Origin: JACVRW01 sp963827065
Lineage (GTDB): Bacteria; Actinomycetota; Thermoleophilia; Solirubrobacterales; Thermoleophilaceae
Reading direction: 5' to 3'
DNA length: 64,000 bases
NCBI GenBank assembly: GCA_963827065.1
Contig: CAWGZM010000007.1
Location: forward strand, 62,001 to 126,000
Below, one piece after another: positions 8,470 to 17,899 of the stretch (positions within the stretch are counted from its first letter, which is position 1; every line of letters begins with the position of its first letter). The position numbers and the translations under genes are program-made. The notes beneath the pieces were generated by a model, which searched no databases, had not been told where the DNA came from, and was given only the letters and a program-made list of their open reading frames with translations.

Positions 8470-9155
8470 GCAAGATGGACGACCTCTCGCTCCACACGCT
8501 GGACGTGGACGGCGCGCTGGCCGAGGCGGCTGAGCCGCTCGGCGGCGTCTCGCGCGCGGGCTTCCTCGGCGCCGGGCTCGGCGCCTCGCTCGCGCTGCTC
8601 GGACTCGGGGCCACGGAGGCGGGCGCCCGTCAGGCATCCGCCGGCGACCTCGAGATCCTCAACTACGCCCTGACGCTCGAGTACCTGCAGGCGGCCTTCT
8701 ACACCGAGGCCGAGCGAATGGGCGCGCTGCGCGGCCGCACGGAGCGCGCGGCGCAGGTGGTCGGCGCCGTCGAACGTGCTCACGTCAAGGCGTTCAACGA
8801 GCTGCTCGGGAAGAAGGCGGTCAAGCGCCCGGCGTTCGACTTCCAGGGGGTCACGGAGAAGCCGCGCGCGTTCCTCAAGACCGCGGTTGCGTTCGAGGAC
8901 CTGGCGGTGGCCGCGTACAAGGGGCAGGCGACGCGCCTTCAGGCCGACTCGGCGCTCGCGGCGGCCGTCGCGATTCACTCGGTGGAGGCGCGCCACGCGG
9001 CCTGGATGCGCTACCTGTTCGGCGCCAATCCGGCCCGCTCGGCATTCGACGAGCCGAGCTCGAAGCGCGAGGTCACGCAGATCGTGCGCTCGACGAACTT
9101 CATCACCGGCGCTCCGGCGACCAAGGGAAGGCGTGAACCGCGCTTCACGGGCTGA
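8466..9155 (+). CDS. Exported ferritin-like domain protein (second of a pair)
   Basis: A protein of 229 residues starting at GTG 8466, which overlaps the stop of the first copy (GTGA). A short leader precedes VSRAGFLGAGLGASLALLGLG, a Tat-like export signal again with one arginine missing (SRAGF), cut near TEAGARQ. The mature domain resembles its neighbour: TLEYLQAAFYTEAE, VERAHVKAFNELL, AVAFEDLAVAAYKGQA and HSVEARHAAWMRYL. The ligand pattern Glu, ExxH, Glu, ExxH is kept. The C-terminal tail after 200 is different and basic. The two proteins probably form a heteromeric or alternate diiron complex at the cell surface; this is inference from the tandem arrangement. Confidence 0.8.
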   Translation: MSKMDDLSLHTLDVDGALAEAAEPLGGVSRAGFLGAGLGASLALLGLGATEAGARQASAGDLEILNYALTLEYLQAAFYTEAERMGALRGRTERAAQVVGAVERAHVKAFNELLGKKAVKRPAFDFQGVTEKPRAFLKTAVAFEDLAVAAYKGQATRLQADSALAAAVAIHSVEARHAAWMRYLFGANPARSAFDEPSSKREVTQIVRSTNFITGAPATKGRREPRFTG

Positions 9156-9948
9156 GCCGGGCGGTGGCCGGGGCAAGCGGCAGGTGGCCTTGGTCGTGGG
9201 AGTCGCGGCTGCCGCGGCGCTGCTGTTCGCGGTCCTGCTCGTCCCGGGGTCCGGCTCGAGCACGGGCGGCGACGAGCTTCCCGGGCCGCCCGAGGCGGCA
9301 CTGCAGGTCAGCACGCCACAGCGGCTCGCCGGGGAGCGGCATGTTTCGCTGTGGACGACGGTGCGCCGGACGGTGACCGCCCGCTCGGCACCGGACGCCG
9401 GCGCGGCCGCGGTGGCGCGGCTCGAGCGCACGACGCCCGAGGGAACCGCCAATCCGCTCCAGGTCGCGGGGCACGCGCGCGACGCCGCCGGGCGAGTCTG
9501 GGTCCGCGCCCGCCTCGCCGTGCTCCCTAACGGGACGACGGGCTGGGTGCCGCGTACGGCCGTGTCGGGTTACCGGTCGGTTCGCACGCGGCTGGTCGTC
9601 GATCTCGGCGCGCTGCGTGCGACGCTGCTCCGCAACGGGCGCGCGGTCCTGCGCGCCCCGGTAGGGGTGGGGTTGCCGCAATGGCCGACTCCGCGCGGAC
9701 GCTTCTACATACGCAACAAGCTCGTGCGTTACCGCAGTCCGTTCTACGGCCCGCTCGCCTTCGGCACCAGCGCGCGCTCGGCGGTCCTCACCGACTGGCC
9801 GGGCGGCGGCTTCGTCGGAATCCATGGCACGAACCGCCCGGAGCTGATCCCCGGGCGGGTTTCGCACGGCTGCATCAGGATGCGCAACAGGGACATCGAG
9901 CGCCTCGGCCGCTTGATGCCGGTCGGCACTCCGATCATTATCAACTGA
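9133..9948 (+). CDS. L,D-transpeptidase (YkuD) with N-terminal membrane anchor
   Basis: A protein of 271 residues from GTG 9133 with GGGAAGG six bases upstream; it overlaps the ferritin-like gene end by 23 bases. Residues about 16-35 form a signal anchor (VALVVGVAAAAALLFAVLLV). An SH3-like region follows (about 70-140: TVTARSAPDAGA to GWVPRTAVSGY), then the YkuD catalytic domain (about 145-271) with FVGIHGTNRPELI and the signature SHGCIRMRNRDIERL, where Cys is the nucleophile. Such enzymes make 3-3 crosslinks in peptidoglycan or attach proteins to it, outside the membrane. The stop overlaps the next gene (TGATG), so it is cotranscribed with the membrane recombinase-like protein. Confidence 0.9.
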   Translation: MNRASRAEPGGGRGKRQVALVVGVAAAAALLFAVLLVPGSGSSTGGDELPGPPEAALQVSTPQRLAGERHVSLWTTVRRTVTARSAPDAGAAAVARLERTTPEGTANPLQVAGHARDAAGRVWVRARLAVLPNGTTGWVPRTAVSGYRSVRTRLVVDLGALRATLLRNGRAVLRAPVGVGLPQWPTPRGRFYIRNKLVRYRSPFYGPLAFGTSARSAVLTDWPGGGFVGIHGTNRPELIPGRVSHGCIRMRNRDIERLGRLMPVGTPIIIN

Positions 9949-11054
9949 TGCGGATCCTGGCCCCGCTGGCTCTGTTGCTCGCTCTCTGCCTGTCGGTCGC
10001 AGTGCCGGGCGGTGCGGTCGCGCAGGGCGGCGACGACCCGCCGACCGAGCTCTGGGAGGAGTATCCGCTCGACGAGACCGCCCCGGCAAGCCCGCCGGAT
10101 GCAGGCCAGGAGGAGCGCGAGGTCCCTCCGGCCAATCCGGCGAACGAAGCCGATGACGGGGGAGGGGTTCCCGCACCGGCCGTGGCCGCACTTGCGCTGG
10201 CGCTGCTGGCTCTGCTCGCGGGCGCGGCTGCGCTGCGCGCACGCCGGCAGAGGAGGCGCGCTGCCCCGGCGCCACCGGAGCCCGAGCCGGAGCCCCTGCG
10301 ACCGGTCGCGGCGCCCGCCCCTCCGCGGCCCCCGGCCCCCGTGGCGGCCGCTCCGTCGGCAGCGGGCGCCCCGGCGACGAACGGCTCGTCGCGCCCGCCC
10401 GCGCTCGGCTACACGACCGTCGCGGCTCCGGGCGAGGCGGAGCGCGAGCGCCTGCGGGAGGAGGCGAAGCTGATCCAGGCGGCCTGCCAGGAGCACGGCC
10501 TGGCGCTCGGCAAGCTCGTCCGCGACCTCGAGTCGCAGGCAGGGTCCGAACTGAGCCGGCCCGGCCTCAGCTACGTCCTGGCGCGACTCGACGCGAAGGA
10601 GTACGGCTGCCTCGTCGTGACCCGGCTCGACCGGCTGACGCGCTCGGCGGCGAACCTCGGCACGCTGCTGCGGATGTTGCGCGAGCGCGAGGCGCGACTG
10701 ATCGTGATCGACATCGGCCTGGACACCGGCACCGCTGACGGCCGCATCGCCGCCGAGGCGCTCGTGACGGTCGGCGGGCTCGACCAGAGGAAGCTCGAGG
10801 AGCGCACCCGCAACGGGCTCGAGGCTGCGCGCAGCGGACGCCGCGCCTCGGGCCGGCCGGCGGTGGCGGACCGGCCCTCGCTGAAGCAGCGGATCGTCGA
10901 CATGCGCGCGAGCGGGATGACCCTGCAGGCGATCGCCGACACGCTCAACAGGGAGGGCGTCCCCACGGTGCGCGGAGGTGCCGAGTGGCGGCCGTCGAGC
11001 GTCCAGGCCGCCGCCGGCTATAAACGCCCGAACCGGAGCCGCGCCGGCAAGTGA
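9948..11054 (+). CDS. Membrane-anchored serine-recombinase-like protein without catalytic serine
   Basis: A protein of 368 residues. Residues 1-26 are a signal peptide; 27-75 an acidic outside segment; 76-97 a transmembrane helix followed by RARRQRRR, so the rest faces the cytoplasm; 104-150 a Pro/Ala linker; 152-290 a resolvase-like fold (LGYTTVAA, VVTRLDRLTRSAANL, DTGTADGRIAAEAL, KLEERTRNGLEAAR); 303-361 a helix-turn-helix almost identical to that of the protein at 7019-7783. The catalytic Ser is Ala159 and the nearby Arg is Thr157, though LDRLTRS is kept. It cannot be an ordinary recombinase. A one-piece membrane sensor or transcription regulator is a plausible reading. Confidence 0.75.
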   Translation: MRILAPLALLLALCLSVAVPGGAVAQGGDDPPTELWEEYPLDETAPASPPDAGQEEREVPPANPANEADDGGGVPAPAVAALALALLALLAGAAALRARRQRRRAAPAPPEPEPEPLRPVAAPAPPRPPAPVAAAPSAAGAPATNGSSRPPALGYTTVAAPGEAERERLREEAKLIQAACQEHGLALGKLVRDLESQAGSELSRPGLSYVLARLDAKEYGCLVVTRLDRLTRSAANLGTLLRMLREREARLIVIDIGLDTGTADGRIAAEALVTVGGLDQRKLEERTRNGLEAARSGRRASGRPAVADRPSLKQRIVDMRASGMTLQAIADTLNREGVPTVRGGAEWRPSSVQAAAGYKRPNRSRAGK

Positions 11055-11063
11055 GCGCGGCAG

Positions 11064-11081
11064 GTTGCGTCAATCCGCAAC
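11064..11081. promoter_or_regulatory. Inverted repeat GTTGCG-N6-CGCAAC, possible operator or hairpin
   Basis: Perfect 6-base arms with a 6-base centre, 10 bases after the membrane recombinase-like gene and upstream of the sigma factor gene. It shares TTGCGT with the repeat at 7801-7824. There is no T run directly after, so it is not an obvious terminator. Confidence 0.35.
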
Positions 11082-11208
11082 GGGATGGACGCGTAAGCCC
11101 CATTAGCACGGGTTTTTCGTCCTAAGAGGGGTCAAATCGGGGCAATATCGATGCATCCAATCGCCCGCTGACAATCCCTCGCAAAGCCCCCCAGGCGGGA
11201 GGACGCCC

Positions 11209-11820
11209 ATGCGGGTGGCAACTGGCCCACACGGTGCCGCGCCGGTGAACGGGCAGACCGGCGCGGCGCCACCCCCCGAGTCGGAGCTGGCGCGCCGCGC
11301 CGTCGTCGCGCTGAAGCGGGGCGACCAGAGCGCGCTGCACTTCCTGTACGTTCGCTATGCCGACGAGGTCCGCCGCTTCGTCAAGAGCATCGTCCGCGAC
11401 GAGCACGAGGCCGAGGACATCACTCACGACGTATTCGCCAAGCTCAGCCGCGCGATCCGTCACTACGAGCCGCGCGACGTCCCGTTCGTGGCGTGGATCA
11501 TGCGGGTGGCGCGCAACGCCGCGCTCGACCACCTGCGAACCCGCCGGGAGATCCCCTGCGAGGAGATCCGCGCGAGCGAGGAGGGCTACGAGCAGGTCGC
11601 CCGGGAGCGCTCACAATCGCTGTGCCAGGCCTTCCGCCGCCTGCCTCAGGACCAGCGCGACGTCCTCGTCCTGCGCCATATCGCGGGCCTCTCGCCGCCT
11701 GAGATCGCTCGTCGGATCGGCAAGACCGAGGGCGCGGTGCATGGCCTGCATCATCGCGGCCGCTGCACCATCCAGGCCGCGTTGCGAGAGCTCGACGCGA
11801 CGCCCACCGTCGCCGTCTAG
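11209..11820 (+). CDS. ECF-type RNA polymerase sigma-70 family factor
   Basis: A protein of 203 residues. Sigma region 2 is about 25-95 (LHFLYVRYADEVRRFVKSIV, DEHEAEDITHDVFAKL, PFVAWIMRVARNAALDHLRTRR); region 4 is about 125-195 (AFRRLPQDQRDVLVLRHIAGLSPPEIARRIGKTEGAVHGLHHRGR). Regions 1 and 3 are absent, as in ECF factors. GGGAGGA lies about 7 bases before ATG 11209. No anti-sigma gene follows; the nearest membrane protein is the recombinase-like one upstream, which is separated by 154 bases. What it controls is unknown; the preceding export and wall block is the obvious candidate (inference). Confidence 0.88.
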   Translation: MRVATGPHGAAPVNGQTGAAPPPESELARRAVVALKRGDQSALHFLYVRYADEVRRFVKSIVRDEHEAEDITHDVFAKLSRAIRHYEPRDVPFVAWIMRVARNAALDHLRTRREIPCEEIRASEEGYEQVARERSQSLCQAFRRLPQDQRDVLVLRHIAGLSPPEIARRIGKTEGAVHGLHHRGRCTIQAALRELDATPTVAV

Positions 11821-11863
11821 GCGCCGTCGGTCAGGGGCGGCGCGCGGCTGGAATGATGGGCGT

Positions 11864-12880
11864 GTGCGAGCGCTCGTCATCACCGAGCACGGCCCGCCCG
11901 AGGTCATGCGGGTCCAGGAGCGGCCCGACCCGGAGCCCGGCCCCGGCGAGGTCCGCGTGCGCGTGCGCGCGGCCGGCGTCAACTTCGCCGACCTGCTGGC
12001 ACGCGTCGGCCTCTATCCGGAGGCGCCCAAGCCGCCCTGCGTCGTCGGCTACGAGATAGCCGGCGACGTCGACGCCGTCGGCGAGTCCGTCGAGGGCTTC
12101 GAGCTCGGCCAGCGGGTGATGGGCGGGTCGCGCTTCGGCGGCTACGCCCAGCTTGCCGTGACGGGGACGGACGCGCTCATCCCGATCCCGGACGGCTGGA
12201 GCTACTCGGAGGCCGCGGCGCTGCCGGTGGCGTACGCAACCGCCTACGCGGGGCTGATCTCCCACGGGGGCCTGCGCGCCGGCGAGCGCGTGCTGATCCA
12301 GGCCGCCGCCGGCGGCGTCGGAATCGCCGCGACGCAGATCGCGAAGCTGGTGGGAGCCGAGGTCTGGGGAACCGCGTCGCCCACCAAGCACGAGGCGATC
12401 CGCGGCTTCGGGGTCGACCAGCCCGTCGACTACCGCACCCACGACGTGGTCGACGAGGTGCGCCGGCTAGCCGGCGAGGAGCATCCGATCGATCTCGCCT
12501 TCGACGCGATCGGCGGTCGCAGCCTGCGGCAGAGCTTCGCCCTGCTGCGACCCGGCGGGCGGCTCGTCTGCTTCGGCGCCTCGGAGATGCAGGCGGGCGA
12601 GCGCCGCAGCCCGATGCGCGCGCTGCGCGTGCTCGCCCAGATGCCGCGCTTCAACCCGGTCAAGCTGATGCGCGAGTCGAAGTCCGTGATCGGCCTCAAC
12701 ATGCTCACGCTCTGGGACGCGCGCGGGCTCGAGGGCTACATCGATCCGCTCCGGGCCTGGCTCGACGAGGGAGCAATCCGGCCGGTCGTGGCGAAGGAGT
12801 TCCGGCTCGACGACGGCCCCGCGGCGCATCGCTACGTGCACGAGCGCAAGAACGTCGGCAAGGTCGTGCTGACGCTGTAG
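11864..12880 (+). CDS. NADPH:quinone oxidoreductase-like MDR protein
   Basis: A protein of 338 residues from GTG 11864, the first in-frame start that matches the family N-terminus VRALVITEHGPPEVMRVQE. It is a zinc-free medium-chain dehydrogenase/reductase: GroES-like fold at 1-120 (GVNFADLLARVGLYPE), then a Rossmann fold with VLIQAAAGGVGIAATQIAKLVGAEV as the NADPH-binding loop. The zinc-binding cysteines of alcohol dehydrogenases are absent. It would reduce quinones or enoyl ketones with NADPH in the cytoplasm. It begins 43 bases after the sigma factor gene. Immediately downstream is the leuA leader. Confidence 0.85.
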   Translation: MRALVITEHGPPEVMRVQERPDPEPGPGEVRVRVRAAGVNFADLLARVGLYPEAPKPPCVVGYEIAGDVDAVGESVEGFELGQRVMGGSRFGGYAQLAVTGTDALIPIPDGWSYSEAAALPVAYATAYAGLISHGGLRAGERVLIQAAAGGVGIAATQIAKLVGAEVWGTASPTKHEAIRGFGVDQPVDYRTHDVVDEVRRLAGEEHPIDLAFDAIGGRSLRQSFALLRPGGRLVCFGASEMQAGERRSPMRALRVLAQMPRFNPVKLMRESKSVIGLNMLTLWDARGLEGYIDPLRAWLDEGAIRPVVAKEFRLDDGPAAHRYVHERKNVGKVVLTL

Positions 12881-12886
12881 TACCCT
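12881..12886 (+). promoter_or_regulatory. -10-like box of the leuA leader
   Basis: TACCCT lies 9 bases upstream of the leader-peptide ATG (12896), so the transcript would start within a few bases of that ATG. No clear -35 hexamer is seen. Confidence 0.45.
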
Positions 12887-12895
12887 GCGCAAGGC

Positions 12896-12955
12896 ATGTC
12901 GCCTCAGGCCGACGCCCGACTTCTCCTTCTTCTTCTCCCCCTTCGGGGGGAATAG
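12896..12955 (+). CDS. leuL: Leucine leader peptide of leuA
   Basis: A short frame encodes MSPQADARLLLLLLPLRGE (19 residues) with six consecutive Leu codons (CTT/CTC) and a seventh after Pro. It lies 75 bases upstream of leuA in the same direction. Leader peptides rich in the end product of the pathway are the mark of ribosome-mediated attenuation, as known for leucine operons in enterobacteria and actinobacteria. A short or absent 5' leader is predicted from the TACCCT box. The peptide itself is probably not functional. Confidence 0.8.
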   Translation: MSPQADARLLLLLLPLRGE

Positions 12956-12993
12956 CGCGTGGCGCCCGCAGGTAGGCGCGAGCTCAGGGAGAA
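12933..12993 (+). promoter_or_regulatory. Attenuator region of leuA with UUCG hairpin and alternative pairing
   Basis: CCCCC-TTCG-GGGGG (12937-12950) is a stable UUCG tetraloop hairpin straight after the Leu codons. TTCTCCC (12933-12939), within the Leu run, is exactly complementary to GGGAGAA (12987-12993), and the pyrimidine-rich Leu codons also match purine-rich GAGAAG (13020-13025) just before leuA. A ribosome stalled at Leu codons would cover these pyrimidines and free the downstream segment. No T-rich terminator is visible, so control of translation rather than termination is possible. The mechanism is inferred. Confidence 0.5.
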
Positions 12994-13029
12994 TCCGGTA
13001 GGGCCGACAGGAAAGAGACGAGAAGCGAC

Positions 13030-14607
<1,578 letters not shown>

Positions 14608-14611
14608 CGGG

Positions 14612-15619
14612 GTGGCCGACCCGTTCACCTTCGTTGACGGCGAGCGGCTGATCCGCTTCGGCGCGGGCGTCCGCGCCGAGGCGCCGGCGCTGCTGGCGGA
14701 ACGCGGCTTCGAGGGGCACACGCTGCTCACGACGGAGCGGGCGGCGGCCACGCTGCCGGCGCTCGCCGACGCGGCACGCGAGGTGCTGGTCGTCCCAGCG
14801 GGGCGCGTGGATGACATTTCGGCCGAGCTGCTCACCGCAGCCGGCGACGGTCCGCTCGTGGCGCTCGGGGGCGGGCGGGTCGTCGACACCGCCAAGGCCA
14901 TCGCGGGGGCGCGCGGAAGCGCGTGCGCGGCGATTCCGACCACGCTGTCGGGTGCCGAGCTGACGCCCTTTCACCGCACGCCGACCGGCGTCGAGGGCGC
15001 GCGCATGGTGCGGCCGTCGCTCGTGATCGCCGATTCGGAGCTGATGGCCTCGCAGCCGCCGGAGCAGCTCGCCGCGAGCGCGATGAACGCGCTGGCGCAT
15101 GCGATGGAGGCGCTCTATACGCCGCGCGCCAACCCGGTGGCGGAGCTAAGCGCCCTGCGTGGCGCCGAGCTGCTCGCCGCCGGGGTCCGGGCCGGGGCCG
15201 AGGGCCGCGACGACGTCGCGCTCGGGGCACTGCTCGCGGGCTACGCGTCGGCGAGCACCGGCATCGCGATCCACCACGCGACCTGCCAGACGATCGTCCG
15301 GAGCGCCGGCAGCCCGCACGCCCAGACGAACGCGGTGATGCTTCCCCACTTCGCCGGCCTCATGGCGAGGGCGGCGCCCGCCCAGCTCGGCGCCTTCGCG
15401 CGCGCCCTGGGCGCGCCCGAGGCCGACCCTTCGGCGGCGGCCGGGCTCGTGGCAGAGCTGTCGGCGCGCTCGGGCCATACGCGGCTTTCAGAGCTTGGCG
15501 TGGAGGAAGAGCGATTGCCGGCGATCGCCGCAGCAGTCGTGCAGCACCCGCTCTACGCGAGCACGCCCTCGCCGCCCTCAGAGGGAGAGCTGCTGGGGCT
15601 GCTTCGCGCGGCGCTCTAG
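14612..15619 (+). CDS. Iron-containing alcohol dehydrogenase / maleylacetate reductase-like
   Basis: A protein of 335 residues from GTG 14612, five bases after leuA. Residues 1-150 form the nucleotide-binding half (VALGGGRVVDTAKAIAG and IPTTLSGAELTPFHR); the C-terminal helical half holds likely metal ligands (ASAMNALAHAMEALYTPRA and SPHAQTNAVMLPHF). PTTLSGAELT and the overall length resemble maleylacetate reductases, which act in aromatic catabolism, but no ring-cleavage genes are near. Substrate unclear. Its end overlaps the convergent desaturase gene by 42 bases. Confidence 0.8.
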   Translation: MADPFTFVDGERLIRFGAGVRAEAPALLAERGFEGHTLLTTERAAATLPALADAAREVLVVPAGRVDDISAELLTAAGDGPLVALGGGRVVDTAKAIAGARGSACAAIPTTLSGAELTPFHRTPTGVEGARMVRPSLVIADSELMASQPPEQLAASAMNALAHAMEALYTPRANPVAELSALRGAELLAAGVRAGAEGRDDVALGALLAGYASASTGIAIHHATCQTIVRSAGSPHAQTNAVMLPHFAGLMARAAPAQLGAFARALGAPEADPSAAAGLVAELSARSGHTRLSELGVEEERLPAIAAAVVQHPLYASTPSPPSEGELLGLLRAAL

Positions 15620-16513
15620 CCGAGCGGCCGCGTCCGCGAGCCGCTGGCGCTGGCGCTCCGGGGTGATGCGCACGACGTTCCAGGCGAGCCCCAAGCGCCG
15701 CATCGTCCGGACGACGAGGCCGCCGATGTCCACCTCCCACCAGCGCAGGCCATGGGTCGCCGAGCGCGGGAAGGCGTGGTGGTTGTGGTGCCAGGACTCG
15801 CCGAGCGACGGGATCGCGAGCCAGAACACGTTGGTCGACTCGTCGTCCGTCGCGAAGCGCCGACGGCCGAAGAAGTGGCAGATCGAGTTGATCGAGAAGG
15901 TCACGTGGTGGACCAGGAAGACGCGCACGAGGCCCGCCCAGAAGAACGCCGCGACCGCTCCCGCGAGCCCACCCGTCAGCGCCCAGCCCGCCGCGAACGG
16001 GATCGCAAGCCCGAGCGTCACCCAGAGCGGGAACAGCCGACTGACGATGCGCATGCCGCGGTCCTCGAGCAGGTCGGGTGCGTACTTCTCCGCCTCGATT
16101 GCCGTCGGATGGTCGAAGAGCCAGCCCACGTGGGCGTGCCACAGGCCCCTGAGCGTGCCGACCTCCTCGCCGTGCTCGCCGACGTGCGGGCTGTGCGGAT
16201 CGCCCTCCTCGTCAGCGAAGGCGTGGTGGCGGCGGTGGTCGGCCACCCAGCCGATCACGGGGCCCTCGACCGCCATCGAGCCGAAGATGGCGAACAGGTA
16301 CTCGACCGGCTTGAAGGTCTGGAAGGCGCGGTGGGTCAGCAGGCGGTGGAAGCCGACGGTGATGCCGGCAGCCGACAGGAAGTACATGACCACGAGCAGC
16401 ACCAGGTCGAGCGGGCCGACCCACTCGTTCCACAACAGCGGCACGGCTGCGAGGAAGGCGACGAACGGCAGCACGACGGCCGCGATGTTGATGTTGCGAT
16501 GCGCCCGGGTCAC
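15578..16513 (-). CDS. Acyl-CoA (delta-9-type) fatty acid desaturase
   Basis: A protein of 311 residues from GTG 16513. Hydrophobic helices at about 12-28, 33-50, 145-180 place it in the membrane. The three histidine boxes of the family are visible: HRLLTHR (about 57-63), HRRHH (about 94-98) and HNNHHAFP-like HHNHHAF (about 237-243), which hold a diiron centre that inserts a double bond into fatty acyl chains. An extra His lies in HVTFSINSICHFFGRR. It is divergent from the SDR gene and convergent with the iron-type dehydrogenase. Confidence 0.92.
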   Translation of the reverse strand: MTRAHRNINIAAVVLPFVAFLAAVPLLWNEWVGPLDLVLLVVMYFLSAAGITVGFHRLLTHRAFQTFKPVEYLFAIFGSMAVEGPVIGWVADHRRHHAFADEEGDPHSPHVGEHGEEVGTLRGLWHAHVGWLFDHPTAIEAEKYAPDLLEDRGMRIVSRLFPLWVTLGLAIPFAAGWALTGGLAGAVAAFFWAGLVRVFLVHHVTFSINSICHFFGRRRFATDDESTNVFWLAIPSLGESWHHNHHAFPRSATHGLRWWEVDIGGLVVRTMRRLGLAWNVVRITPERQRQRLADAAARLERRAKQPQQLSL

Positions 16514-16560
16514 GGTGCCAGGGGATATGTACCTGAAGCCCGGGAGCGCTAATCCAGCGA

Positions 16561-16566
16561 TAGGAT
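16561..16566 (+). promoter_or_regulatory. Possible -10 box of the SDR gene
   Basis: TAGGAT lies 9 bases before ATG 16576, suggesting a leaderless or very short-leadered transcript. Confidence 0.35.
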
Positions 16567-16575
16567 CGAGCCTCC

Positions 16576-17319
16576 ATGGCGCGTCCTCTCGAAGGCCGCG
16601 TGGCCGCGGTCACGGGCGCCTCGTCAGGGATCGGCGAGGCCACGGCGCTCGCGCTTGCCGAGGCGGGCGCGGCGGTCGCGATCGCGGCCCGCCGCGAAAA
16701 TCGGCTGGCGGCGCTCGCCGAGCGGATCGAGGGCCGGAGCCTCGTCGCCGAGGTGGACGTCTCGGACGAGGAGCAGGCGCGCGAGTTCGTCCAGCGGGCG
16801 AACGACGAGCTCGGCGGGCTGCACATCCTCGTCAACAACGCGGGCGTCATGCTGCTCGGCCCGGTCGCGGGCGCGCACACCGAGGAGTGGCGGCGGATGA
16901 TCTCCGTCAACCTGCTTGGCCTCCTGTACTGCACGCACGCCGCGCTGCCGCTGATCGAGGCGAGCGGGGGAGGGGACATCGTCAATCTCTCCTCTGTCGC
17001 GGGCCGCCGGGCCGACGCCGGCGCCGCCGTCTACAACATGACCAAGTTCGGCGTGCACGCGTTCTCCGAGGCACTGCGCCAGGAGGCACTGCACGCCGGC
17101 ATCCGGGTGACCACGGTCGCGCCCGGGTTCGTGGAGACGGAGCTCCAAGGACACAACCGCAACCCGCTGGTGAAGCAGGCACTCAGCAGGTCGCGCGAGC
17201 AGATCGGCGACGTGCTGGCGCCGTCGGACATCGCGGACGCGATTGTGAACGCCGTCAGCCGGCCGCCGCACGTGTGCGTCAACGAGATCGTCGTGCGGCC
17301 TACGATGCAGGCACGTTGA
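16576..17319 (+). CDS. Short-chain dehydrogenase/reductase
   Basis: A protein of 247 residues, classical SDR. Cofactor loop TGASSGIGEATALALAEAG at about 13-31; NNAGV at about 86-90; catalytic Ser in NLSSVAG (about 138), then YNMTKFG with the Tyr-x-x-x-Lys pair (about 154-158). The arginines of AARREN after beta-2 suggest NADP(H). Substrate unknown. The 3' end overlaps the convergent lipoprotein gene by 20 bases. Confidence 0.9.
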   Translation: MARPLEGRVAAVTGASSGIGEATALALAEAGAAVAIAARRENRLAALAERIEGRSLVAEVDVSDEEQAREFVQRANDELGGLHILVNNAGVMLLGPVAGAHTEEWRRMISVNLLGLLYCTHAALPLIEASGGGDIVNLSSVAGRRADAGAAVYNMTKFGVHAFSEALRQEALHAGIRVTTVAPGFVETELQGHNRNPLVKQALSRSREQIGDVLAPSDIADAIVNAVSRPPHVCVNEIVVRPTMQAR

Positions 17320-17899
17320 GACGCCTGATGCTGAGCCGCGCCACCCGCGCGCCGGCGCGCCGCCGTTCCCTGTCGCCGCTGCTCTCGTCCACCACCCGCA
17401 CCCGCACGATCCGCTTCTTCGCGTAGGCGACCAGCTGCTTCGTCGAGCGCGTCCACCACGCGCCCGCGCCGCCGTAGGCGCCGTCGTCGCCGATGCCGCG
17501 CAGCTGCCGCGGCCGGAACTCGGGATCCGGGTTGTGGAACTGAAGCTGCTCCGCGAGCTGATTGAAGAAGCGCAGCTGCGCGCTCGGCGCCGCGTCGATC
17601 ACGATCTGCACGCGCCGCCCGTCGGCCCGCCAGTCGCAGATCGACAGGTTGGTCGAGTCGTTGGCCCGCGATGCCGGCCGACGGTCCGCCCATCCGGCCG
17701 CCCGCGCCACCTCAGCGCCCCTCAGCAGGTCGCACGCGCTCTGGCCGAGTGTTCCGGACTCGCCGGCGTCCTCCAGCTCCGTTGCCTTGAAGGGCTGGGT
17801 GCGGTCGGCCGGGCGCGGCGGGTCGTCGCCGCCTCCGCAGGCGCCGATGACAACGCCGGCCAGGAGACATACAAGTGTCCGTGATAACGTACAAACCAT
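17300..17899 (-). CDS. DUF3558-like putative lipoprotein
   Basis: A protein of 199 residues. Residues 1-21 form a lipoprotein signal (LVCLLAGVVIGAC) with the lipobox Cys at 21, followed by GGGDDPPRP, a typical flexible linker. The mature part has SACDLLRGAEVARAAGW and SICDWRADGRRVQIVI, two Cys that could pair, as in DUF3558-type actinobacterial lipoproteins. Anchored outside the membrane; function unknown. The ATG (17899-17897) overlaps the ATG of the divergent regulator on the other strand (CATG), so one of the two starts may lie further in. Confidence 0.65.
   Translation of the reverse strand: MVCTLSRTLVCLLAGVVIGACGGGDDPPRPADRTQPFKATELEDAGESGTLGQSACDLLRGAEVARAAGWADRRPASRANDSTNLSICDWRADGRRVQIVIDAAPSAQLRFFNQLAEQLQFHNPDPEFRPRQLRGIGDDGAYGGAGAWWTRSTKQLVAYAKKRIVRVRVVDESSGDRERRRAGARVARLSIRRLNVPAS
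17885..17890 (+). promoter_or_regulatory. Possible leaderless -10 box of the XRE-cupin regulator
   Basis: TAACGT lies exactly 7 bases upstream of ATG 17898, the classical leaderless spacing. It falls inside the signal-peptide codons of the divergent lipoprotein. Confidence 0.4.

Noticed and set aside
11088..11130. AGCCCC...GGGTTTTTC as a terminator before the sigma factor gene
   Set aside because: Only a 3-base stem can form before the T run, too weak to call.
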